Positions 21,625 through 32,600 of a stretch of DNA of 64,000 nt are shown in pieces. Under the pieces are notes generated by a model. That model was not told the origin of the DNA and did no database searches. It was given only the letters and a program-made list of their open reading frames with translations. Origin of the DNA: Adiantum capillus-veneris (Eukaryota > Streptophyta > Polypodiopsida > Polypodiales > Pteridaceae); contig CM043944.1 in the NCBI GenBank assembly GCA_014529385.2, forward strand, positions 69,552,895 through 69,616,894, read 5' to 3'. The position numbers were made by a program, and so were the translations under genes. Every line of letters starts with the position of its first letter. Position 1 is the first letter of the stretch.

Positions 21625-23205
21625 TTAAACATGATCCTCCTGCACACATTGGTTACAGTCACAAGCCCATTGATGTTCCTCTTCATTCCCTTGCTGCTCC
21701 TGTTCTTGGTCAGTATCTTTCATCTGCTTATCCTGAGAAAACACATCAAACAAGATTACATTTGCCTGAGCTGCTGGCTGATTTTGCTGCTGCTGCTGTT
21801 GCTGCTGTTGCTGATTTTCAGGTTGATTGGGCTGATTATATCTCACAATGGGCATTCCCCTTTCTTCCCTATGCTTCACCCATAAAGCACAATTGGGACC
21901 TACCCAGTGATCTGGTGCACCACAGTACACACAGGGTCTCCTATTATTATTGTTCTCCTGCTCTCTCCAAGGAGGTCTAGGAGGTCTTGTCCTCTGAAAT
22001 GGTGGTCTTCCCCTAAATGGTACTGCTTGATTTGCTCCAATTTCTGGTCTTCCTCTTCCTATGTTAGGTGTTGTCTGCCCTCTATTCTTTGGATTATACC
22101 AACAGCTAGCAGTACTATGTCCATCCCTTTCACAAATGTGACAATACACTTTTTCTTTAGGTGCTACAACAAAATAACCAAACTTTTTAAGTTTGCCTAC
22201 CAAATCTTGCTCAATACTCTGCTTTTGCTTGACTTTCTTCTTCTTACTGCTCTGTTTCTTCTTTCTTTTTTCTGTTTCCTCATCACTGTCTGATGGTGAG
22301 TCTGAATCTGAGTTCCCACTGGAATCTGTGTCTTCAGATGCTTCTTCTGAATCTGAGTCACTGTCTTCTTTTCGTTTTGCTTTGGTCATGCCAAGTCTCT
22401 TCTCCACCCTTGCAGCAGCAGTAACAAGGTCATCCAGACCTCCAGCAATATCAATGCTAGCTACTGCTCCCTTTAAGCTGCTTCTCAATCCTTTCAAAAA
22501 ATAACCTGCTAACATTTCATTAGTGGGTCTTTCATTCCCCTGCAATCTTTCTACTAAAATTCTAAACTTCTGTGCATAGTCTTCAACCAGCATCTTATTT
22601 TGCTTAATGTCTCTGAGTTTTCTCAGGACATCAGTCGGAGTCTTCTCCTTTCTAAATCTCTGCAGAAATGCCTGCTTCAAAGCATTATAAGTAGCAAAAT
22701 GTGCAATGCCATATTGGCTGAACCAACTCATGGCCTTTCCTTCCAATGTGGCAGCAAACTGTTCCATCTTAACTCCATCAGCATACATCACCTGATAGCC
22801 ACTTGCCTGCCACTTAGTTTCAAACTGTGCCACATGACAGTCAGCATCTTCCTTACTCCCTGCTCTAAACTTGGCTGCCTTGACCTTTGGGTTGGGTGGT
22901 GGTTGAGCCATTGGAATGGGTTGTGGTGGTCTCCTAGGTCTTTGCCTGGTAGCCCCCTGAAGTGGGTCAAACTGGATCCTTCTCCTGGTGGTTCTTCTTG
23001 CCAGGAATAAAGCTCCAATAAATTGCCTCACTCTCTCTTCTCCTGCTGCTCCTGATCCTACCCCTCCTTGGTCTACAGGTTGCTGCCCCTGAGCATCGGG
23101 TGATTGCTGATTGTCATGATCATAGTTAAATGGATCAATGTTTCCAGCATGTGCTTGAGCCCTTGTGTAATACACTCTTCCTACTCTCCTGTCTCCCTCT
23201 GACAT
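21625..23205 (-). CDS. gag: Gypsy gag
   Basis: 526 residues starting at ATG 23205. A basic and Pro-rich region leads into the retrotransposon gag (capsid-like) domain, recognisable by KFRAGSKEDADCHVAQFE and YAQKFRILVERLQGNERPT. An acidic Ser/Asp run and a Lys-rich run follow. Two Cys/His motifs come next: a zinc knuckle CHICERDGHSTASC (CX2CX4HX4C) and a second CVYCGAPDHWVGPNC (CX2CX4HX5C). A Gln-rich tail ends at TAA. Gag packages the element RNA. The next frame (pol) is in phase, so pol could be made by read-through or the stop could be a mutation. Confidence 0.93.
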   Translation of the reverse strand: MSEGDRRVGRVYYTRAQAHAGNIDPFNYDHDNQQSPDAQGQQPVDQGGVGSGAAGEERVRQFIGALFLARRTTRRRIQFDPLQGATRQRPRRPPQPIPMAQPPPNPKVKAAKFRAGSKEDADCHVAQFETKWQASGYQVMYADGVKMEQFAATLEGKAMSWFSQYGIAHFATYNALKQAFLQRFRKEKTPTDVLRKLRDIKQNKMLVEDYAQKFRILVERLQGNERPTNEMLAGYFLKGLRSSLKGAVASIDIAGGLDDLVTAAARVEKRLGMTKAKRKEDSDSDSEEASEDTDSSGNSDSDSPSDSDEETEKRKKKQSSKKKKVKQKQSIEQDLVGKLKKFGYFVVAPKEKVYCHICERDGHSTASCWYNPKNRGQTTPNIGRGRPEIGANQAVPFRGRPPFQRTRPPRPPWREQENNNNRRPCVYCGAPDHWVGPNCALWVKHREERGMPIVRYNQPNQPENQQQQQQQQQQNQPAAQANVILFDVFSQDKQMKDTDQEQEQQGNEEEHQWACDCNQCVQEDHV

Positions 23206-23252
23206 GCATCATTACTTGAAAATAAACGTTAACCCAGCGGGATCGCCAAATG
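23206..23252 (-). promoter_or_regulatory. Leader and primer-binding-site region of the gypsy element
   Basis: On the minus strand the 5' LTR is followed by CATTTGGCGATCCCGCTGGG. A TGG near an LTR end is the hallmark of a primer site pairing with a tRNA 3' CCA, and TTTGGCG at this place resembles Tat/Athila elements. The tRNA was not identified. Confidence 0.5.
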
Positions 23253-23632
23253 TGTTGTGGGTTAGGTCAACACATGAACATCATACGCAGCAAGAATAAC
23301 CATCTACTCCACCATACTTCATTAACAACAATTCAGACACAGTAAACATGACTACTCAAAAATATCACAGTAAGCAGAGACAATACACTGAATAGTTGCT
23401 GCACTGCACCATCATCATCACATTCATATCAGAGAACAGATACCCCTTGCGCAGATACATTCCCCACTTATATAGATAAATCCGACTTACCTACCCAGTC
23501 ACAAGACATTCAGCAGACTGCAACTGAAAGACAGCTACATCCGACTTAGCAAAATACAGCTCAGTAAATATCCGATAAGTCAAAATCCGACTTAGCTATT
23601 CAGAGTCAGTTTCTAACATGTGCCTCTCAATA
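23253..23632 (-). repeat. 5' LTR of the gypsy element
   Basis: 380 bp, matching 7020-7399 at all but five positions. On the minus strand its first two bases are TA instead of the expected TG, a transition at the terminal dinucleotide. It must contain the promoter. A TATATAG word at 23471-23477 is close to mid-LTR, but its role is not shown. The target duplication GTGAA follows at 23633-23637. Confidence 0.93.
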
Positions 23633-23637
23633 GTGAA

Positions 23638-24405
23638 AAATAAGATGAGAGCACATATCCTCAAAAACAAAAACCCTTTTTAAAGAGGTTCTAGCTGGTA
23701 AATACCTGGCATATGCTTCTATAGCTACACCTTCTTTCTAAAGAATCCCTAAAAAATATTTCTTGCACAGCATATTGTTTCCCATGTGTTTCTGTGTATG
23801 CATATATAGGATGTCGCATCATTGGACATACATATTAGACACTTTTTTTTGCTTCCACCTATGCACCTTGAGTGGACTACAACAGGCAAACCAATGTTCC
23901 ATCATGCTACTCTCATATTTAATGCCCTATTATTTCCATATCCATCCACAAATAATCCCTTCGGTACTTTATTAATACTTTCCATGATCAATAGTGTTTC
24001 AAGAATGCGCTTATACCAAAGGGGATTTTTTCCCATTGGGTTTTTTCCCTATGATCATCCAGTTATTAGACCCTAATTTAAATCCTTCTCATTCTACTTC
24101 TCGTGTACATACTCTGAATAAATAAATTAAAGCCTTGCCATTATGCTGCTACAAAACGGACAAATGCAACATCATCTCTCACATAAAAAAATAAATTAAA
24201 GCCTTGCCATTATGCTGCTACAAAATGGACAAATGCAACATCATCTCTCACATAAAGAAAATTTGGACCAATGAAGATGCTACAACAAAATGAATCTAAT
24301 CAATAAATTCAACAACAAATGAAGATAGCCCATCGACAACTAGTCAAAAACCTTCCACAGCCTCCATGGACACTTTTCAAGAGTGCCCAAGGATGGTCAC
24401 TAAAA
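23638..24405. other. Decayed repeat DNA right of the gypsy element
   Basis: This continues the sequence interrupted at 7014. No gene is recognised. A paired TTTTTTCCC motif lies at about 24028-24050. A 69-bp tandem duplication occupies 24121-24256. The segment ends at a polypurine tract, so it is likely the internal 3' end of an older plus-strand LTR element into which the gypsy element jumped. Confidence 0.35.
24121..24256 (+). repeat. Tandem duplication, 69-bp unit
   Basis: Two nearly identical copies, 24121-24187 and 24190-24256, each containing GCCTTGCCATTATGCTGCT. They differ at one clear base (ACGG versus ATGG). Confidence 0.9.
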
Positions 24406-25330
24406 TTAGAAGGGGGGAATGTTAACTGAGCCCTTGTCAGCTAAAAAGAGCTTAATACCCAAGCCTTACAGATGCACATAGAAGATCAGTATGAAGAATC
24501 AATAACGATTGAAGTTACACACTTTTTATAGTTTCCCAAAATGGCCATGTAATGTAAATTATCGATTTTTTTCAAGCCATTCTAATATTTATAATGTGTT
24601 ATGGGATCATTGGGAGTTCCAAGGTGTAAAGAATAGGTCAGTTAGTGTGCCTAGGTTGCAGATTCAGTAAGTTGTGGAGCCCTCAAGGCCTTGGGCACCC
24701 TTATAATGCATATTTCTACCCTAGGCAATGTGTAAATGAAATTAGAATTCTTAGTCTCATTGGTGGAGACCACTCTTTGGCGAGAGCTGATGAGGTGTGT
24801 GGGCCTATGAAGTCCTTGAGCTTATCCTTGCTCATGTGACTTGATTAACACTAATTAAGGATTAATCCTCTTTCAATATGCCTCTCTCATACTTCTTTTG
24901 ATTGTTAATGATGCTTTGATTAGTGGTTAATCCCGCTCTAATCTTGTGTGATTGCCCTCTAGTTTTTGTGTGTGCATGTAGATTTGATTGGATTGCGGAT
25001 GCTCAATAGATCTATGTATGTGTGCTTGTGATCAATGTGTTGCAAGATAGGATTAGTGATGTGTGCATCTTGCAATCATTAGTGTGTATGATCTGGTTGA
25101 TTTGAGGCAAAGATAAGTGGATGTAGAGATTTTTAAACATCGTGGCTCAACTCCTCCATAGGCTGAGAATCCCACTTCATAGAGTTTCCATTTGTGTTTT
25201 CATGATTAGATCACTAATTGATGAGTATTTACATGCCCTATCCATGTAGCTCATCCCTCATAATTGACAATTATTGTTGGTCATTGGAGCTAGGCTACAA
25301 TGGTACCCCTAGTAGATTATTTCTGAAGTA
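24406..25330 (+). mobile_element. Polypurine tract and start of a decayed 3' LTR
   Basis: AGAAGGGGGGAA (about 24408-24419) is followed by TGTTAACTGAGCCC at 24420. It matches the layout at 4281-4293, and both following regions share a TCATTGGGAGTTCCAA word some distance inward, so the two LTRs may belong to related families. The end of the LTR is not defined. Confidence 0.4.
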
Positions 25331-26447
25331 GAACTATAGGAAGTATGCATGCAGGCATTGGGTTTTTGGCATTACTTGCTTCCACTTTCTCTAAAATCGA
25401 CCATGCTCAACGGTAGAATTCTTTGGGCGGTCTGATCAATCTACTTGTCTCCCAAGAATATCATAAACGTAGCACTGTTGTATGAAGTAAAGTGCCAATT
25501 GGTTATTGTTTGGTATAACTCTCTCCCGTCGTATGGATATTTGTAGTAGTACTCGTGCTAGCCCTTTGTGCTAAAAATATAAGGGGATTTTATATTTTTG
25601 AGCTTTCATTTTTGAGCTTTTCGAGTTGAAACATTATTTTTGAGCTTTTTGCATGCTATTCAAAAGCATTATAACCTCTACTAAAGCTTCTATAAGAACC
25701 TTATGAATGATATACATGGTGTAAGTGTGGCATTCCAAACTTTGGTCATCTTACATGGAGGTTATTATAGTATTTTCTTTGGCTAGCCGATTGAATCCAC
25801 AACTCAAGTCCATGATAGAGAGAATGCTGATGATATGAAGAGAAGAAGGAATGCAAGCGATTGGAGATTGATGGGAACAAGTCCTTGCGAGTATTTCAAG
25901 TGAATATTATGCTTAGTATATATTCATGGAGCTTGGCTCCTTGCCCTTGAAACTAAAAAAGTTGATTGAGAAACACATACATGTGCCCCAATTATACACA
26001 AAGTTATTATCCTCACTCTCGTGCTCTTATTCACCCTTGATTACTTCTTGCAATGGGTTCATGGAGATATTGTGCCAAGTAACAAAGAGAAAAATGACTG
26101 ATACACTTGGTAGGTGATATAAGAGTAAGGACAACCATCTTTCCAACACCCCAAACCTCATAGACCTAATTGCCCAATGTTTGTTTTGCCTACCAAAAGG
26201 GTAAAGCCTTAAAGGAAACTACACTTTTTGCTAATGAGGAATAAGAATTTTATTTTGTCCTCTATTAAGTAACTAATCATTTTTTTCTATTGAACGATAT
26301 ATGAAGTGCTTACTTTCTACGATGATTGCTATGGTTTGTTATAGATTATAAGTTTATTTCATCGCCCCAAAGAAATTATTATTATTGGTTATTCCTGCTT
26401 GTGAGAGAAAGTAAAGTTCACACCATCCTCTAGTGCACCCCCCCCCC

Positions 26448-26489
<42 letters not shown>

Positions 26490-28400
26490 CCTTCAACTTT
26501 CTATTACATCTCATGCCCTTGTCTTTCTCATTGTACTTCATGCACTATGTGTATATGTATATATATTTCTTCTTTTATAGGTGGCATTCAAATCCAAGTG
26601 ATGTTCTTTACATGCAAGAAGCAACGTTGCACCTATATCATGTATTTTGTGAGACCCTATTTTTTTCGCTAATGTTCTTCACAAGAAGAGATGCTACACC
26701 TATATCATGTATTTTAATAGGCCCTAAAATTTGATTGTGCTCCGGTAATTAGCTAATGGCTATAAAAGAGTCATGTAAACATTGTTTTACTCTTGTATAG
26801 AATTTGACTTAAAACCATCCTTGAGCTTCCCATGTTCTAAGGAACCAAAAGAAATTAATGTCGAATAACTTGTACTAAATTAGGTAATGTTTTCTATTGA
26901 ATGTATCTTTATGTTGAACCCACATGATAAATACATATATTGTAGGTGATCTCCAATATCCAAAAAAAAAAACAAGAGAAAAGATAGATATATTGAGTGT
27001 TGAATAAACGAATCCTCTGTAAACAACATAGAGCTTCTTTCCTTTCCTAGTGGCAAGCATCCTTGATAAAAGCATCCTCTATAAATAGCCTACAAACTCT
27101 TGCCTTTCCTATTGGCACAATCAACATCCACTTTGACTGGCCTATCCCACTGACATCAATAGGTCACTACCAGCCAGTAAAGAAGATTTTCATAGATGGT
27201 GAGTACATGAGATAACCAAACTAAACAACATAACCTGGTGTGTGGTAAATTCTTGGTAATATCTTATAGATGTTAGATGAAGGGTTAAAGGCCAAGCATG
27301 TCATTTTCTTATTCAAAGAGATGTAACAAACCATCTCATTTTTCTCTGGACCACTTCTCACATAATGCCACACATTGTTGAGAATGCAAGCATAGGTGAT
27401 TGAATTTGGAGAGAGGCTATGGATTCTTTTTCTCTAAAAGGCTTCTTCGCTTTTCCTATAATCATAACTTTCCAAGCAATATCATCACAAAGAGAAAGAT
27501 CATCATTGAACGTGTCTCAAACAAGAAGATCAATAAGGTGCAAAGTGAGTGGCAATATAGATGGATCACCATCAAGAAAATTGATTGCATGTGGGGTGAT
27601 ATCCTATGGTTATATGCAATCAGAATGGTCTAGTCCTCTCTTTGCTTTTTGGCCCATATCCTTGAATAAATGCATTCCAAAAGTCTACATTTGAAGAGAT
27701 CCTGAACCTACACTCTATGCAAAAAGGAGAGTGCCTAGCCCCGTGTCCCCTCCCTTATTAGGGACATCCTACAACTTTTGGAAACTCTTGGTTATTATGC
27801 CGTAGCTATCATAGAGACCATATTTCAAATACCATTAGATAATAGCACATTAAAGAGAAATCAAGAATATCACATGTAAAATATGGTGTAGTGTAGAGCA
27901 GCCTTGAATATTTATACTCCTTATGCAATATCATGTGTACACCTTCAAGCAATTTCCTTGCCCACGGAATTAAATCCCTACCTTAGCTCAAAACTTCCAT
28001 ATTCTAGCACGCTTGGAGCTACAACAAAAGATCAACTTCGTCTTGATTCTCTCACATCCTAAAGTCATAAGTTCCCTATTTCCTTGCAAGGGCAATTTGG
28101 CATACCATCAAGCAATAATGCTCTCTCACCGCCGTATCTTTATTCATCTCAAGCATGATATGAATGCTAGTAGCTCTTTCCTTGTGTTATTTTTTCCACA
28201 CTTGTGTTGAGTTTGTTGCTCATCTTAAGAGTCACATCTCACGTACCAAGTGTACAGAGAGGGTTATGTGCCACAAGAAGTCTTGTGGAGGTTCAAATTT
28301 GGAAGAAAAAAGAGGGGCAAGAGCTCCCTAATCATCCGCTTGCACGCACATGATGAGAGAGCTCTTTCCCCCCTTTTAATTATGAACCAAGAGCTTTATT
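25331..28400. other. Unassigned intergenic DNA
   Basis: Three kilobases with no recognisable coding domain. A poly-C and (CT)n microsatellite lies at about 26439-26484. Short duplicated phrases occur (for example around 26600-26710 and 27010-27110). I see no defined element ends. Confidence 0.4.
26439..26484. repeat. Poly-C / (CT)n microsatellite
   Basis: A run of ten C followed by CT units with two interruptions. Confidence 0.93.
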
Positions 28401-28496
28401 GAAAGGCATGGTGAGAGGGCAGCGCGCGCGCTGCTTTCTCACCATGCCTTTCAAGGCATGGAGGAGCTCCAATGGAGCTTCCATTGGAGCTCCTCC
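28401..28496. repeat. Three overlapping inverted repeats
   Basis: 28401-28452 folds with 26-bp arms. The outer 16 bp are perfect, and two G/T positions (G-U pairs in RNA) separate them from the self-complementary core GCAGCGCGCGCGCTGC at 28419-28434. 28442-28461 is a second, overlapping inverted repeat, CCATGCCTT-TC-AAGGCATGG. 28460-28496 is a third, with perfect 17-bp arms and a GCT loop. Such a stack could be the end of a foldback-type or miniature transposon, or an RNA hairpin. The function is unknown. Confidence 0.85.
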
Positions 28497-28509
28497 GGTG
28501 GATCGGGCG

Positions 28510-29632
28510 AGCGTGTCCAGGTAAGCACACACACTCACACACACACAGTGATACACACACATCAAAACACTTGCACACATAGCACAAACACACACACAGT
28601 CATGTATACGCACACACATTACACTTGCATACACACACATACATACATACATACACCCACATATATAAACACTTGCATTCACAACATCAACACACTTGCA
28701 TACATACACACATACACATATAAACACTTGCATTCACAACATCAACACACTTGCATACATAGCACAAACACACACACAATCATGCATACAGACACACACA
28801 TATTACACTTACATTCACACACACGCACACAGTCATGCATACATCCACACACACACACATATAAACACTTGCATTCACACACATCAACACACTTGAATAC
28901 ACACATATTAAACACACTTAGAGTAACAATTACAATGATGTAAGAACAGGTCGTTGTAGAGAAGAGGTATACAAATGTCAAAGTGGATTTATATTTTCCC
29001 TTGCCATGAGCAAGTTGAGAATGGTTTTTTTTAGTTTGCATTTTACGCCGTTATGCTGCCGAAATTTAGAATTTTATATTTGTATTGTCAAGCATATACA
29101 CACATACACATATATAAACACTTTTATTCACAACATCAACACACTTGCATACACACACATACATACATACATACACCCACATATATAAACACTTGCATTC
29201 ACAACATCAACACACTTCCATACATAGCACACATACACATATATAAACACTTGCATTCACAACATCAACACACTTCCATACATAGCACAAACACATACAC
29301 AATCATGCATAAAGACACACACATATTACACTTACATTCACACACACAATCATGCATACATCCCCACACACACACACACACACACATATAAACACTTGCA
29401 TTCACACACTTTAACACACTTGCATACACACTTTAACACACACTTGCATACACACTTACAGTAACAATTACAATGATGTAAGAACAGGTCGTTGTAGAGA
29501 AGAGGTATACAAATGTCAAAGTGGATTTGTATTTTTCCTTGCCATGAGCAAGTTGAGAATGGTTTTTTTTTTTTAGTTTGCATTTTACGCCGTTATGCTG
29601 CCGAAATTTAGAATTTTATATTTGTATTGTCA
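28510..29632 (+). repeat. Tandem duplication of CA-rich DNA plus promoter-proximal segment
   Basis: Two successive units of about 540 bp. Each starts with CACTTGCATAC/ACATCAAC-type CA-rich repeats and ends with a unique 170-bp segment (28922-29090 and 29459-29632) that is almost identical between copies. The second copy ends 38 bp before the ATG of the ParB-methyltransferase gene, so it probably holds the gene's leader or promoter. Each copy ends with an 85-bp stretch related to repeats downstream of the gene. Confidence 0.85.
29546..29632 (+). repeat. Upstream copy of the gene-flanking direct repeat
   Basis: An 85-bp segment starting GAGCAAGTTGAGAATGG and containing CCGTTATGCTGCCGAAATTT (29590-29609). 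A second upstream copy has the same word at 29048-29067. Related copies lie 3' of the gene at 33952-34366, in the same orientation. Confidence 0.75.
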
Positions 29633-29670
29633 TTGCTAAGAAGATTTTTGTTGTTTGTGGTTAATAGATT

Positions 29671-32600
29671 ATGGCTCGTACACCATCTAAACGTGGCAGG
29701 ACAGGTATCTCTCAAAGTAAGTTCAAATACATTAAGCTACTTGTTTTCTTTTCTTTTGTCTCATCATACTCACTAAACTATTTGTGTTCTTATTGTTTTT
29801 TGCTTGTAGGAGTAGGATACACATTAAGGTCTGGCACTACAGGGCATAGGGCCAATGCACGATCTTCCATTTCTTCTTCCAATGTCCATCGAAAGGAGGA
29901 TATTTTGGGTGATGTGCATGAAGAAGAGGATATATTGAGTGATGTGCATGAAGAAGAGGTGTTCATAGATATTCATGCTACACAAGGTGAATTGGTGGCT
30001 CACAGCATGTCTGAAGCAACAACAATTGTTGCTAAACCTCCCGATCATCCAACAGTATTTGGAAAGGATGTTCATGGTCGAATATTAGAGGAGATTGTAG
30101 AGGGTTTTATTGTAAATAGAGGTGGGGAACCTCCTCGAATTCCTCTTTGTAGATTGATGGAAAATGAAGCCATTAGAGCGGTGGGTCCAGGCACTGAGGG
30201 CTTGGTGAAAAGGTTTGAGATGTCTGGATACAGTGTGCTTGGAGCTCCATTTCTTGTGTCATTTAAGAAGCCAGGCCATGATCAACATTATGTTTCCGAC
30301 TTAGACAAAGATGAATGGGGGCCTATTTGGCGAGAAATAAGCGATGATTTTGATAATTCCCTTCCCCTTGAGTGGGAAGACTTAAGGGGAAAAAAATTTA
30401 TCGTTTGGGATGGTAATCACCGTTTGAAAACTTGGATGCGCTTAATAAAAACACGTAAGTGATTTCTTTTTTGTTTAATGTAAAGTTGACTTGTATTACT
30501 CTATGCTTTCTAATTTTCTTTTTTGTTGTTGTAGAATTTTCAATGATAAAGTGGAGACATTGTTCTGTGAAATGTCAATTTGTCTTTGTTGATAGAAGTG
30601 CAGAGGGGGAGCTTATGCTAGCTTTGCGCTCTCAAAATGAGTAAGCACATTTGTTGTTTTGAACGTTATTGCTATTACTTTATCGATGTCATTCTACTGC
30701 CATTTAATTTAAGATATTGTGGTTTAGGATTGGTAGAACCACTGTGAGCACAAATTTTGGGCAGGAGATCTTCTTGTTCCAAAAACTGGTTGTGGCAAGC
30801 AAAGATTCTTTAATGAAAGACTTTCCCCAAGATTGGATTCAATGGATAGAGGTAGAGCTTGCTTGTGAGAAGAAGGCATCTAAAGGGAGTTGGTACAACG
30901 CTCTTGCTCTTTTATTAGCAATGCTCATATGGAAGGTATATTTTTTTGCCTTAAAGTACTCTTTTTATGTAATTTCTAAAGCTTGACATTATTTTGTAAA
31001 ATCTTACTTTTTTTTTCATTTGCTCTACAAAAGGAAAACTTTGACTTGTCTCTTATCAAAGAGATGCAAGAGATCAATGATCCCTCGATTTCACTGCCAG
31101 AAAAGGAAATGGTTGCTCGAGGAAGAGTAGAAAAAATATTCAACGAAAGAGCTTATAAGGTAAACACTTTCTCTTCTCCCCGTTTATGTTTGAATTTCTA
31201 CAAAATTTTAAGTTGACGTGTCATTTGAATTTGATATATTTGATTGAAAAATTGATTTGATTTGATCTCGTGCTAATGTAACATAGATGTTGGCCATTGC
31301 CAACCCCGCCAATGGCCAAGGGTTCTTCTCTTTATTATTTAACTTCAATTGGATAAGAGAAAAGGATCAAGTGGGCCTTACAAGAGACAAAGTCCACTCT
31401 TTGGCAACTTCTAAAATATCACCAGAGAGGTAATAATTTTTGGATAAAAAATACACATGAAATCATCAAATGAATCAATGCATTTATGGTTTGTTTATTG
31501 TTTGCTCTATAGGAAAAAGAAAATATTGCACTCTTTGATGCATTTCCGTGTAGATGATGTTACTTCTGAGCGTTATATTAGTTCAATGAAATTTAGAATG
31601 TACTTGCGTAAAGAGTGGTATTGGGGAAGTATCTTGAAGCAATGCTTGAGGATCAAAGGAAAAATGATTGAAGAAATGACGGAGGGCTTTGAAGCATGGT
31701 TTCATCACCAATTGAGGGACCACATTGATAAAGCTTTTGTGGAGCTTTGGAGTAAGCTCAACACAAAAGAGTCGGATGAAAAAATTCCAGAGCTTATGGA
31801 ATCTTCAAGGAGAGTATTATTCAGGTAATACAATTGATATCTTTATGGTTGTTATTCTATTTTTTACTTAGAGTTTGTATAATAAATAAGTCACTTAGGA
31901 AAGGAGCTCAAATAAAGTTAACTGCATTTTATGTAGATGGCTAATTCAGCTTTACGATCAAACTTTGTTGGAGAAGTTGCCAATTGCTGTTGAAAGTTGG
32001 AGGGACCTCTCTTGTGAGGAGTGTATGTATCCACTATGGATGAGAGATTATGGTTTGATTGCTTGGGAAATTGAGTATTGCCCTTGGTGGCTAGATTACA
32101 CTCGAGGCACCTACCCACGTGATGAAGGGAACTTATATAAAGGTTATTTTTGGCATTTATAAAAACTACAAAATTGTTAAAGTGCTCATACTATTTAGAT
32201 TATGTTTGTGAGAAATATATTTTTGTTTGCTTTAGAGCACGTTCTTGAAATAAATGAAAATGGTATTGAGGAGATTGGCTCAGCTTCCAAGAAAGCCACC
32301 TCTTCGAAAAGAGTAAACAATAGTACAATCTCCTCTATAAAGAAACGATTGGATTTTGTTAGATCCAAGAAGCCCAAGAAGTCTCCCAGAAATAACCAAA
32401 AAGGTGCTCAAGGCTCCATAGGTAAACTTGCTTGTATAGATATCTAGCTGTCACTTTCTTTCTACTCAACAATTCTTGATGAAATATTTTATTTTCTGAT
32501 TATGCAGTGCCTTCCATAGATTGTGATGTGAACGTTATTGGGAACATGCTAGATGTTTACAAAATTTCTCTCGATGATGAGAAATGGTAAACACGTGTGA

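Larger units (their letters stand above)
7020..23632 (-). mobile_element. Complete Ty3/gypsy LTR retrotransposon, carrying a nested CACTA insertion
   Basis: The element is bounded by two 380-bp LTRs that differ at 5 positions by my alignment, and by target duplication GTGAA. It reads on the minus strand: 5' LTR (23253-23632), leader with primer site, gag, protease, reverse transcriptase, RNase H, integrase, a long post-integrase region, 3' LTR (7020-7399). Without the CACTA element and one TTA copy it would be about 8.9 kb. The order RT-RNaseH-IN marks Ty3/gypsy. The RT block with LDGFSGYNQI and the long extra region after integrase resemble the Tat/Athila group, and no chromodomain is visible. 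Lineage assignment is inference. Confidence 0.93.

Noticed and set aside
28458-29391. Thr/His-rich frames up to 161 codons
   Set aside because: They follow the CA-rich tandem repeats in several frames at once and carry no protein signature.
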